IMG/VR virus record: IMGVR_UViG_3300013233_000293
Coordinates: 1-62,708 of that record
Source of the DNA: a virus
Reading direction: 5' to 3' (one strand)
Length of the DNA stretch: 62,708 bases
The translations under genes and the position numbers were made by a program. The notes under the pieces are model-generated. The model was not told the origin of the DNA and made no database searches. It was given only the letters and a program-made list of their open reading frames with translations. The number at the start of each line of letters is the position of its first letter. The first letter of the stretch is position 1. Of this stretch, positions 49,392 through 59,300 are shown in pieces.

Positions 49392-51532
49392 TACGTTTCC
49401 ATGAAGTGGATCTGACCAACATCATCTATTATAAAAAAGCCAACCTGAAATTTGAACAAGGTCTAACCGTTATTGGTGGTCACAATAAAAATTCAGGGTC
49501 ACAGGATGCACGGCGTAATGGTGCAGGTAAGAGTTTGTTACTCACCGCTCTACCTCACTTAGCCTTTGGTGATCCTATGGGCAAGAAGGTTAATAAACAC
49601 AGTCTGTTTTCAGATAAGGATGCCAAGATTAATTGGGATCTCTCTGTGGGTGACAATCACTGGAATATCACGAAGCACAAAACGGGTTCAGGTACACCTA
49701 AATGGACACTCATTAAAAATGGGGAAGATCTGGAACCGCGAACATCTGTGATTGCTGAACAGCTTGTTAAAGAATTGCTCCCACTAAACGAAGAGGAATT
49801 TTTCAGTACCGTCTATGTGGACAGCCGCAGACCTAACGTGATGCAAACGGGGACATCGGCTAATCGTATTAATTACTTCACTGATCTGTTTCGTTTATAC
49901 GACTTCGATAAGGTTAAACGCTACTTCGGGTCGGAGCTGAAAGAATTGACTAAGAAGAAGGCTCAGGTGGAAGTGTTACAGACTACCTTGGAACCGCTTG
50001 AGTGGTCACTTACCTTGAATGGTGAAGAGCTGGCCACCGCCGTGAAAGAGGCTAAGAAGCGGTTACGCAAGGTATCCCGTGAATTACGCAAAGTGGAACA
50101 TGATATAGGAGAGCAGAAGGCATACGACAAAACAAGTGACTTGCGTGAAGCCGCAACGTGTTTCAACAAAAATAAATATGTCAGGTTAGCAGCTAAAAGA
50201 GAGCGGTTAATGATATACGCACAGGACTTAACTGTTTACGAGGGCTACCTAGGGAAAAAAGCCGCGTACCTGACAAGGGTTAAAGCATCGGGTTTAAGTG
50301 GTAAAAATCTGATTAAAGCTCAGGCGAAAGAGGTTAGCCGATGGGAACAAGACCTCGAAGACTACGGACAGTTAAACGGGGATTACATACGGAACAACAA
50401 AGAGTGGGAACTGCATCTAAACCAACCTACTTTAAACCGTGTGAAGAAGCCGAAAGAAGCCAAACCCACGGAAGCCTTATACACCCTAAGATCTAAGATA
50501 GGTGCGCTGGTGCTGGACACAGACAAATGTACAGAGTGTGGGCAGAAAATTGATGCGGTACAAAACCAAGAAAAACACACAAAGTACCTAAAAAAATTAA
50601 AGGTGTTGGCCAAAGTAAATACAGAGTGGTTGCTGTACGAAGAGTACCTAGATCTGAAAAAAGATAAGGTGCGGAAACCAGAGGATAAGCTAAAGCCCGT
50701 GGAGAAGCCGCTTAAACCCAGATGTTACGGTTTAGATTTACGCACACCTGAGCCAGTGGTTAAACCAGATGCTGTGGTATTCACCAAGCAGAATGAAAAA
50801 GAGTATGCTGCCCAAAAAGGTTATGCCCAAGCCTGCGCCACCTTGGCGACCTTAGACTTGGAGGGTACGGGTTCCAGCACAGAAGCACTAACCAAGATTA
50901 AAGTGGCGCTCGAAGAGCAACAAGTGGCTGCACAAAATAAGTTGGATGCTGTAACCTCCCAACTTATTCAATATGAACAGGTGGCTCCACTGGCACAGAA
51001 AACAGAGGCCACCTTACAGGATTTGACAAAAGACCTAGAAAACCTAGACCTTTTCAGTGTGGTGGAATCCGCTTACGGTAGTAAGGGGTTGAAGCTGATG
51101 GTTATGCAAAGCCTGTCAAACAAGATTGTTGAAACCATGAACCTTCATGCACACCGGTTATCATCGGAGAAATTAACCTTCTCAATTAATGTGGGGATAA
51201 ACAACTTTGAGATACTGGTAAAACGTGCGGACGGCAGAGAGTCAGATGTTCGATTTTTATCAGGTGCAGAATCTCGAATATTTACCCTGCTGTGGTTGAT
51301 TGCTATCTTACCTCTGATACCTTCGGAGTGTAGATCCGACTTAATCGTGTTGGACGAATTTGAAGCAGGCTTAGATCAGGTTACACGCGACTTATTGCTA
51401 ACTGAGTTCTTACCTAGTTTGCTTACCATCGTACCTAAGATCGTATTTATAACACCTAATGAGGTGGATTTCGGAGACCATAGATACATGGCGGTTAAAC
51501 AAGGTAAAGAGACTACGTTGGTGGCTGTATGA
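49388..51532 (+). CDS. Rad50/SbcC-like ATPase (gp46)
   Basis: The 714-residue protein has an N-terminal Walker A (RNGAGKS, 43-49, after an inserted loop), long coiled-coil arms with zinc-hook CTEC (381-384), signature FLSGAES (about 622-628) and Walker B DLIVLDEFEAGLD (about 651-663). With the Mre11-like protein it resects DNA ends. It is coupled to the genes on both sides by 4-nt overlaps. Confidence 0.9.
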   Translation: MIRFHEVDLTNIIYYKKANLKFEQGLTVIGGHNKNSGSQDARRNGAGKSLLLTALPHLAFGDPMGKKVNKHSLFSDKDAKINWDLSVGDNHWNITKHKTGSGTPKWTLIKNGEDLEPRTSVIAEQLVKELLPLNEEEFFSTVYVDSRRPNVMQTGTSANRINYFTDLFRLYDFDKVKRYFGSELKELTKKKAQVEVLQTTLEPLEWSLTLNGEELATAVKEAKKRLRKVSRELRKVEHDIGEQKAYDKTSDLREAATCFNKNKYVRLAAKRERLMIYAQDLTVYEGYLGKKAAYLTRVKASGLSGKNLIKAQAKEVSRWEQDLEDYGQLNGDYIRNNKEWELHLNQPTLNRVKKPKEAKPTEALYTLRSKIGALVLDTDKCTECGQKIDAVQNQEKHTKYLKKLKVLAKVNTEWLLYEEYLDLKKDKVRKPEDKLKPVEKPLKPRCYGLDLRTPEPVVKPDAVVFTKQNEKEYAAQKGYAQACATLATLDLEGTGSSTEALTKIKVALEEQQVAAQNKLDAVTSQLIQYEQVAPLAQKTEATLQDLTKDLENLDLFSVVESAYGSKGLKLMVMQSLSNKIVETMNLHAHRLSSEKLTFSINVGINNFEILVKRADGRESDVRFLSGAESRIFTLLWLIAILPLIPSECRSDLIVLDEFEAGLDQVTRDLLLTEFLPSLLTIVPKIVFITPNEVDFGDHRYMAVKQGKETTLVAV

Positions 51533-52236
51533 AAATACTGGGCTTGGCCAACACATCTATGAACACGGTGCAAGATACCTTATCCAAAGGGTCAGGTATC
51601 GTAGGTATCCTTGACAAAACCACGGGTAAGGAATTGATACCGTATGATCTGGTATTAGCACCAGATCTGCCTTTGTTAGAGGCTTATCTACCGTTCTTTA
51701 AACCCGATGCCGCTGTGCTAGTGTGGGCAAGTGTAACCGATCTTATGGTGGCAGACATCCCCTGTGGGGACATTGACACTAGCGACCCCGCACACTGGAT
51801 ATGCAAAACAATGTGGGGTTCTACTTTATTCGATCAGATAGCTCAGGCTACACACATTGAACCCATGTTTAATCGGAGTCTGTCCGAATATTTAATGTCC
51901 AGCACGGATGATACACTGACCAACCACTTGCTACGGATAACCCGCACCTTTAAGAGTTCCGCATACAAGCCGCTGGTTATAAACACCTATGTTAATTGGT
52001 TAGTGGATTCAAAAAGTGTTAAAAACCTAGAAGCCGAACTTTTACTCTTTGGCGTAGATGAACAGGTTTTAGCAGCTACTCTTAAGTGGTTGGACAGTAA
52101 AAAAGGCAAACAAGCCATTGGTATATTCAGAGAAGCTTTGGCGACACGGACAGGATACGACGAACTGTGTAAAGGTACAGACGTAACACCTTATGATCTG
52201 ACCTATTTAATAAAGCACTTGGAAACAACGCTATGA
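51529..52236 (+). CDS. Unknown protein in replication operon
   Basis: The 235-residue product begins with an alpha/beta part (GIVGILDKTTGKELIPYDLV) and continues with helices (LLRITRTFKSSAYKPLVINT; LEAELLLFGVDEQVLAATLK). It might be a clamp-loader accessory subunit by position, but no motif supports this. It is coupled by ATGA on both sides. Confidence 0.65.
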   Translation: MKILGLANTSMNTVQDTLSKGSGIVGILDKTTGKELIPYDLVLAPDLPLLEAYLPFFKPDAAVLVWASVTDLMVADIPCGDIDTSDPAHWICKTMWGSTLFDQIAQATHIEPMFNRSLSEYLMSSTDDTLTNHLLRITRTFKSSAYKPLVINTYVNWLVDSKSVKNLEAELLLFGVDEQVLAATLKWLDSKKGKQAIGIFREALATRTGYDELCKGTDVTPYDLTYLIKHLETTL

Positions 52237-52871
52237 CAAAGATTAAACGTATTGGTATTTTTGGTGTGCATCGCACGGGTAAGACATGGCTTGCCAAAGA
52301 GTTAGGTGAACGGTACGACCTACCTTATTACCCTAGCAATGCGGAGAAGGTATTCTCCAAACATTCGGTGGATGCTGCGGTGCTTCCAGACTTTGCCAAA
52401 GTTCTACAGATTCAGAGAGATATATTAATCGCTCATTTACAACCACGCTCCCAACAACACCGATATGTGATGGATCGAACAGGCGTGGATTTTCTGGCGT
52501 ATACGTTGGCACACGCGGAGTGTACGGGTATCCAAGACAGTCGTATCCAAGAGTATATGCAGAAGTGCCTACGCTCATTAACCACCTTCAACGTACTTAT
52601 TCACATACCGCGAAGCCCCTTACTCAACACGGGTTACACCTGTGGTAAGGGAAGTGAGGATGCAGATTACATCCAACACCTTAAAGCGCAATATGCCGAG
52701 GTTATGGCATACCTTGGGCATAAAGTGGTGACAATACCACCTGAGCTGCCCTTGGGTTCCCGTGTGGATTATGTAATAAATGAACTGAACCTGATGGGCT
52801 TCTCTAAACCCGATGCCTCCCCCACAGAACGTCAGGTAATGACCACACCCGTTAAACTAGAGGATAAGTAG
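52233..52871 (+). CDS. P-loop kinase/NTPase
   Basis: The 212-residue protein has Walker A GVHRTGKT (11-18) and a later VMDRTGVDFLAYTLA, as in AAA_28/NadR- and deoxynucleoside-kinase-like proteins. It also has HIPRSPLLNTGYTCG and a C-terminal PLGSRVDYVINEL. It probably phosphorylates a nucleoside, nucleotide or cofactor. The substrate cannot be read from sequence. Confidence 0.7.
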   Translation: MTKIKRIGIFGVHRTGKTWLAKELGERYDLPYYPSNAEKVFSKHSVDAAVLPDFAKVLQIQRDILIAHLQPRSQQHRYVMDRTGVDFLAYTLAHAECTGIQDSRIQEYMQKCLRSLTTFNVLIHIPRSPLLNTGYTCGKGSEDADYIQHLKAQYAEVMAYLGHKVVTIPPELPLGSRVDYVINELNLMGFSKPDASPTERQVMTTPVKLEDK

Positions 52872-52872
52872 T

Positions 52873-53397
52873 ATGCACAACCCCACTGAACCTGAAAGCT
52901 GTACGGTAGCCGATAGTAGTAGGGTGCTGCTTGCAGATACCCTAGTAGAAAAACGTGACAAGGCCGTTACTGATGCTTTAGATACAGGTGTTATCACCCT
53001 TGAGGGTTTGTGTTCTGACCCCGACCGTGAAGTGTTCGACGTTAGGGTTCGCGTAATGTCTGGACTAGGCTTACTGGATACCGCAATCACTGAGTTTACT
53101 AAGAAAAAATACATTAACGTGTTCTTGGTAAACTCCGAGCAGGAACAAGACTTGATTCTGGAAAAGATGAAAGGCGCACTGATTGTTCTTGGCAAGAAAT
53201 ACTTGAAACGTCTGGATAAACAACAGCCTGACCCACACTTATCCGAAGTGGTGTTTATGGATGTGCTAAAGCGCCATAACATTATGTTAATGATTAAGGG
53301 TAACAGTAAAGGCTTCAGTGTAGCTCAATGCGAGAAACAGCTTAAAGATCGAGGTTGGGTATACCACACATTCCCTTTTGGGGCGGGTAGCCAGTAG
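52873..53397 (+). CDS. Unknown protein
   Basis: The 174-residue product has an acidic N-terminus and helical segments (MKGALIVLGKKYLKRLDKQQ) with a basic patch. GGATAAGT precedes ATG 52873. It is the second last gene of the plus-strand replication operon. No family was recognised. Confidence 0.65.
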   Translation: MHNPTEPESCTVADSSRVLLADTLVEKRDKAVTDALDTGVITLEGLCSDPDREVFDVRVRVMSGLGLLDTAITEFTKKKYINVFLVNSEQEQDLILEKMKGALIVLGKKYLKRLDKQQPDPHLSEVVFMDVLKRHNIMLMIKGNSKGFSVAQCEKQLKDRGWVYHTFPFGAGSQ

Positions 53398-53399
53398 CA

Positions 53400-53609
53400 G
53401 TGTCTGAACGTCTTGAAGCTCTGTACACCCAGTATTATAAAATACGCCTGCAAAACAAAAGCATCATACCTGTTTTGCAGGACAAGGTGGATGAATCCAT
53501 ACCACTATTGACTGAACGGTTAAAAGTAATTGATGGCCGAATTGTCCGCAATAGTCCATGCCGGAGTTTCAACTATGGAGGTTTCAAAACCAACAGGATT
53601 GAGACCTAG
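53400..53609 (+). CDS. Small unknown protein, convergent overlap
   Basis: GTG 53400 gives 69 residues starting MSERLEALYTQYYKIRLQNK, a credible helix. The last 90 nt overlap the minus-strand prohead protease gene, so the C-terminus may be constrained by it. No terminator lies between the converging operons. The call is moderate. Confidence 0.45.
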   Translation: MSERLEALYTQYYKIRLQNKSIIPVLQDKVDESIPLLTERLKVIDGRIVRNSPCRSFNYGGFKTNRIET

Positions 53610-54224
53610 GCGAAATCCCAATTCAGGGGTGCGCGAACCACCCTTGTTTAAGGTAATGGCCTGACCTTCTTTAATATGGGTACAGTTACCCACTTGCCTT
53701 CCACACACGCTACATGCGTAACCACCTGTTACATAGGCTCCCATGCTATAGGTGGTTACATCTTTGTTTAGGACGCGCTGAATCAAAGCAGTGTACTTAG
53801 ACCGGTCAAAAGCTAGGTAGTTAACGACCTTCCAGTAGCCCCCATTTGCTTTTTTCAACATGCTATCCAGTATGATCCCATTTGCTTTAACCACGTTTTT
53901 ATTTTCGTGTTCATAGAACGTGGGTTTACCTTTCCATGTTTTATAATATTGCATACCATGTTCAGGTGAAAAAGCGGCTAAGTTCTCGGCAAGAAAACCT
54001 AAGCCGTTACGGTTAGGTATGTTGGCAGGTGCGATGATAACCGGAACCATGACATAATCTTTAATATCAGGGCTTAGGTTGTACTCCTTGGCTGCGAACG
54101 ACAACCAACTTAAATCAATGGAGCTACCCCCTAGTGGATCATCCAGGTGGTTGTTAGCCGTTTCCATTGTCTTGCGTTTAAACTGTTTATGCAGGTCTAT
54201 GGGGTCGATCAATAGCTCACTCAT
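53520..54224 (-). CDS. Prohead maturation protease
   Basis: Start ATG 54224 overlaps the previous stop (ATGA) and gives 234 residues. The core (VMVPVIIAPANIPNRNGLGF, TFYEHENKNVVKANGIILD with His106, TTYSMGAYV with Ser160, then CSVCGRQVGNCTH) matches prohead proteases of large myophages that have a CxxC...CxH insert after the catalytic Ser. It would cleave capsid and scaffold. It is coupled with portal and terminase rather than with the capsid gene. Confidence 0.75.
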   Translation of the reverse strand: MSELLIDPIDLHKQFKRKTMETANNHLDDPLGGSSIDLSWLSFAAKEYNLSPDIKDYVMVPVIIAPANIPNRNGLGFLAENLAAFSPEHGMQYYKTWKGKPTFYEHENKNVVKANGIILDSMLKKANGGYWKVVNYLAFDRSKYTALIQRVLNKDVTTYSMGAYVTGGYACSVCGRQVGNCTHIKEGQAITLNKGGSRTPELGFRLGLNPVGFETSIVETPAWTIADNSAINYF

Positions 54225-54508
54225 TGTCGGATACCCCGACCTTCCACCCACTTATTCTCCACCTCGGTAAAGAACTTCTCTGTTTGTTTATCCGTCAATT
54301 CAGCAGGTGAAGCCACACCATATTTTTTAAGCAATGTCATAAAAAATTTACGATATTCTTTTCTGAGATCGGAACCACCTAACTCTTTAACCTTGTTCAC
54401 ATTCGCCACTACACTAACAAACTCCTGTGCTTTTTCTTGGTGGGATAAACTAGATTTGTTAATTCTCGTAAGCTGAGTCTCAACATACGCAACTAATTTA
54501 GGGTGCAT
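54221..54508 (-). CDS. Small protein between portal and protease
   Basis: The 95-residue product is helical and basic (YVETQLTRINKSSLSHQEKA; RKFFMTLLKKYGV). It starts one base into the portal stop and ends in ATGA with the protease. It may be a head assembly factor. No family was recognised. Confidence 0.65.
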   Translation of the reverse strand: MHPKLVAYVETQLTRINKSSLSHQEKAQEFVSVVANVNKVKELGGSDLRKEYRKFFMTLLKKYGVASPAELTDKQTEKFFTEVENKWVEGRGIRQ

Positions 54509-56145
54509 TACTTATTCCTTTTAAGGGCTGTTTTATGGGTTTCGGGATCAGAGATAGCGCGTAGTGCCTTAGCAATTTGTTCGTTTTGCTTAGCATTGGC
54601 TGACCTCTGATTCATAACGTGTTTCTTTTTACCTGTTTTCGTGCGTGTGTACAGCTCAGAGGCTGTACCATAGTCTCTGGTTATAATGTTTGCGCTGGCG
54701 AACTCTTCATCCTCACCTGAACCACCCCCAAACTCTTTTATCTGGTCTCTGAGTTTAGAATCAGCTTCAACACCCGCCACTAGGTTATCTATATCAAGGT
54801 TTCCTGCGGCTGCCCACATCCTGAGACTAATGGGTACACCTTTTTCCGTTAGGGTATCCAGTACCGCCATATAGTCGGTGTTCGCATCGGGTTGGAGTTT
54901 CTTGTGCCAGTCTATTTGAGGGATAACCCACTCACCCGTGTCATTCAAAGCCGTGCCATTAACCTGTAGGTAAGCGGTTGCCTCTTTAGACTCTTTTGCA
55001 AAACCATTTAATGCGGCAATCAGTGGGAATATCTTATTGTAGTAGAGCTGCTGTGTAATGGTGTCACGCTCTGCCTTCATATCCTCCACGAAAACAGACA
55101 TGGCACTTTCCATAGTGTTATAGGATGCATCACCACTTAAAAAGGCATCGTTTATACCCAATGCAATGAGCTTCATTGCACCTAATTGGTCACTAATGTC
55201 TGTCCACTTCCAGAAGTCACCGGCAGGTCGTATCTCTTGAGCCTGTACCGACCGGTGAGTAGCGATTATCGAACTAATGGGATCTTGTTCCGCACGTTGG
55301 AACAAACCAACTAAATTTCGATAGTCATCTTTCGTTGGCGACCACTCTTCGTCCCCTGCTGTTATTTGTAGGGTAGAGCGTTGTCGTCGTGTAGCCTCTG
55401 TTAACGTACCTCGATACAAGAGACGTTCCAGTAGGTAAATATGCAGCACACGGCGATAGTACGACACACCGCCGCTTATAGTGGATAGGGTGTTGCGAGG
55501 CAAATATAAGGTGCTGGCAGGTTCTAGGTCAACCTGACGTGCTGTGCGGAACGTATCCAAGATGGCTGGTGGTATCTTGTTCTGGATACGTTGAGCCTCA
55601 TCGGATTTATCGTTCGCAAAGTCTTTTAAGTGTTTGGGTACGTTAAGCCGGATAATGGGATCTTGGCTGTACAGCGGCACTTGCTGAATCTCAATATCCG
55701 CATAATCATGGGTTATCAGATCTTTAAAGGACTTAGTAGGTGCATCGAAAATAAGGGTGGCCGTAAACGCACCTGTCACCATACGGTCAACCGATAACTC
55801 ACTGTGCAGAGACCTCACATTAAGACTCTGCAAGTTCTTATTGAATACATCAAGAACTTCATCAGATGCACCGGTCAACGTAAAGTCTGACCAAGGTAAG
55901 TTAGCCTTTAAATCAACGGCTGAACCGCATATAGGGTCGTGCATATAAATATCACGGTAGACCGCTTGCAGTTGGTGAGCATCCTTAACTTCTAGGATAC
56001 CATCAAGTAAACTGCTTTTAAGATCTGCCCCTAGTAGGCTGCTGGTACTCTGCACCACGTTACCGCCGTTGCCTCCTTGGGATATTCCCCCCATCGAAGC
56101 AACCACCTTAAGGCGGCCAGATGCACTACGGTGGATGCGTTTCAC
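54508..56145 (-). CDS. Portal protein
   Basis: The 545-residue protein has portal features: VYRDIYMHDPICGSAVDLKA at the clip/wing start, a crown-like basic C-terminus (KTGKKKHVMNQRSANAKQNE), and the central SALYLPRN-like segment (ASTLYLPRNTLSTISGGVSY). It forms the dodecameric DNA channel that docks the terminase. It lies downstream of the terminase gene, as expected, and is coupled to the Zn-ribbon gene. Confidence 0.85.
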   Translation of the reverse strand: MKRIHRSASGRLKVVASMGGISQGGNGGNVVQSTSSLLGADLKSSLLDGILEVKDAHQLQAVYRDIYMHDPICGSAVDLKANLPWSDFTLTGASDEVLDVFNKNLQSLNVRSLHSELSVDRMVTGAFTATLIFDAPTKSFKDLITHDYADIEIQQVPLYSQDPIIRLNVPKHLKDFANDKSDEAQRIQNKIPPAILDTFRTARQVDLEPASTLYLPRNTLSTISGGVSYYRRVLHIYLLERLLYRGTLTEATRRQRSTLQITAGDEEWSPTKDDYRNLVGLFQRAEQDPISSIIATHRSVQAQEIRPAGDFWKWTDISDQLGAMKLIALGINDAFLSGDASYNTMESAMSVFVEDMKAERDTITQQLYYNKIFPLIAALNGFAKESKEATAYLQVNGTALNDTGEWVIPQIDWHKKLQPDANTDYMAVLDTLTEKGVPISLRMWAAAGNLDIDNLVAGVEADSKLRDQIKEFGGGSGEDEEFASANIITRDYGTASELYTRTKTGKKKHVMNQRSANAKQNEQIAKALRAISDPETHKTALKRNK

Positions 56146-56324
56146 TCGGAAACCTCCGGTAGTACCAGATTATGCTTATGGCATATTCTAACCTTTATCC
56201 CTTTGCTGGTGGCGGCTGTCATAGGTGTATTGCACACAGGGCATAGTAGGTTAGAGGCCAGCGCCGAAGTCTCTTCTGTACGGATCTCTTGTTTAACCCG
56301 TACAGGCATTATATGTTTCGTCAT
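56142..56324 (-). CDS. Small zinc-ribbon protein
   Basis: The 60-residue product has CPVC and a later CHKH that can complete a zinc ribbon. It sits between the large terminase and portal genes, and its stop overlaps the portal start (ATGA). It might assist packaging or head assembly. Confidence 0.65.
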   Translation of the reverse strand: MTKHIMPVRVKQEIRTEETSALASNLLCPVCNTPMTAATSKGIKVRICHKHNLVLPEVSE

Positions 56325-56344
56325 AATTAAATCCTCTTAAATAA

Positions 56345-59300
56345 CTACTTACTAAAATTGGAATTGTTGTCGTCGGTGCCAGCGGTTAGCGTAGCAAAAG
56401 AAAAATCAGGTGAGCTAGATGCTGTACCACTCCCTACGCACACCTCTTCCATCTCCACTTCTTCCTCGGTCATACCGTACTGGTACAGCAAGTCAGGTGT
56501 AAGACAAACGTGTAGACCCAGACAAGCCGCGCGTAATACATCATCTGTGTAACCCTCACCTTTCATAACAGAACCTCTGCTGTCTAAGGTTGCGGTCATA
56601 AACTGGTGGAGTAGGTGAGCCGCCGGTCGATACTTAAAACAATGGGGATAACCGTCCATACTAAGGTTATCAAACTCGGTAAAGGACATCTCAGGTTTGG
56701 GTAGCTTAATATAGTTATCCGTATCATCGGTTAGGTGGTCGTAGATATGCGAGAAGTCGCTAGGACGTAGGCTGTGGGTATCGGTGATGATCCCAAACTC
56801 ACCCTCAATATCCGACAATATTTTTATGGACTGCCAGCGATCAGCTAACACAACCTGCACGTTAAACGCTTCTATCATAGGATATATGAGCTGTTGAGCT
56901 AGGTAGGTGTAATTGAGTACGTTACCACCTTTAAGGGGTGCAACCTCTGCAACGGCTAACACCTCGGCTCCTATATCCGTAGGCCGCGTAATGGCCAAAC
57001 TGAAACTGTTGTTACTGTAACCCGCATCAATAGAAAGTACGGTAGTTCGACTGCGCTTAGGTGTCTTTGTCTTGGTTACGGCTGCGTATCGCTGAGGTTG
57101 TCCAGATCTGGACTCATGCCGTTTATACCGATACTTGACGTGGAACCGACCCCGCATGAGCGTTTTTATATGGTCAATGTCATTCACCCAAGGGTTCTCA
57201 GACATCGGAGGATTAGCACCGAAGTCACGCTCTGCTTTTATTGGGTTATCTCTGTACTCCTTTACGAAGGCTTTGCGGGGTAAATGTGGGTTCATCTCCC
57301 AAGTAGGTAGATGGTAGGTATAGACCTCCCGTGATCCTTCGTGGGTACGGATAAGGGTCATTATCTTATCCATATAACTCGATGGGCTGCTTATATTAAG
57401 CCCTAATCCCATCATAATGTTATCGTTACCAGATTCAAGCAAGGTTAATGCTGCGCCCCTGACCGTCTTAAGGCTCCGGTCAATGGCAACATACACTTCA
57501 TTGGCAGATGCCCTCTCTTTGGAGTCGTTATCCTCACCATGAGGAAACCAACCTAATTCATCAATTGCTGCAAAGATGCGGGTAGCTCCGCGCAACGTCC
57601 GTTTATTAGGCCCGTTAGGTTCCAGCTTAATGTTCTTGTGATAGTAGTGGATAAACGTGTCTTTGACCTTATACAAACTCTTACCCGTTTTTTCCTCATA
57701 GTCATCCAGCATTTTATGGTACGTCTGGAACCACGGGCTATCAGATAATGCAGTATGGAAAGGTTGGAATAAAAGCTCTACGGCCTTGGCGTAGGTTAAG
57801 CCGATAAACGACCCTACCAACAAGCTAGAGGACATAAGCCCAAGCGTCTCGACCGGCTTATTAACCATTAACCACTTGTGCGTTATATAGGGCAACAGTA
57901 GCCCACCTAACAGTGCGCTCTTACCACTGTTATGCGACAACATACCATTGGTTATAAAGCAGTGTTCTACAGGTATGTGGAAATCATAGGTAGGTTGAGC
58001 ATCCCGTAAATTACCCTTTCTAACAGTACCACGAGACAAAACGTAATCACCTTTTAAATAAGCCCTCACCTTATCCAAATTATCTAAGTCGCCTAGATCC
58101 GTAGTTAAATTGGCCAATATAGAAGACAACTTATGTTTACTGTATCCACTGGTTATGTACTTGGTACACACTAAAGGGGCATATTTAGTTATTAGTTGGA
58201 TACAATCGTTCAGTATGTTCAGTGGTATAACCCCAATGGCAGAGGTTGCGGCATTGGGTAATAAGGTAGTTGCGTGAATACAAGAGTTGGCGTACTTCCA
58301 GTAGTGTTCACCCTCTAAAGTGAGTAGGTGTTTTGCACCGGAGATACCCCATTTTTTCACATACTTTAAGGCTATGCCATTGTTGAAGGCCAAACTTTGG
58401 AAGTCTCGGCATACCTTAGCCGTGGGTAGCCTTAGAGTAATGCAGCCCCAACTCTCAGTGCCTGTGGATAAGGCTTTGCACAGGTAGTCCGTTTGTACCT
58501 TCTCGGTTCCGATAAGAACCGATGGCGGTACACTTTTTGATGCGGGATTAAACTCTTGTTTTCTACGCTGGTGGCCGAAAACACGGGTATCTAAATAATG
58601 CAGTATTTCATCGGCGCGGGTTATATCCCTTAATTTTTTATAGCCATTGTAAGTGTATACAGGGTGATCCCCTGTACCCTGTAATCGTCCATAAGGGGTC
58701 TCCAACGTGTAGATGATGTCCAGACCTGATTTAAAAAACTGGGTGGCCACCGCTACCTTCTTACCCTTAACTTTTAGGTTCATGGGTGTGAACCCCACGT
58801 CCTTACCTTGAGCGTAAGCGGATATGGACAGCAAACCTTGGTCGGGTATGGCTACCAGAGTATCGCCGACAACACACCGCTGACCCGCACAGCCGTCAAG
58901 CTCTTCATACACATTAAGCTCTTCCGTGAGGTACATTTCACTACGGGTAGCCGAACACTTAGGACATACGCCATTTTCTAAAAATGTGACTTTTGAAGGG
59001 AAGTCTTCGGCAGGATAGTTAACAGGTACGTTGTTAATATCAGCAAATTTAGGGTTGCTGCATCTGGGACACCATTCACCTAATAAGTGAGTAGCCACTA
59101 CTAATTGACGGGCAAAAGGGGCCTGGTTCATACCTTCTTTGGACATGGCGAACTTAAAGAAATTAGGGAATTCTGTGATATGGGAATCGTCGAAATCCAG
59201 ATCCTTCGGTGCGCCGTCCGTATCCAAAGCATTGTTTAATACATCGGTCAGGTTTAGTTGAGCGTTATCCCATTGGTTTTGTGCATCACGCTCACCCTCT

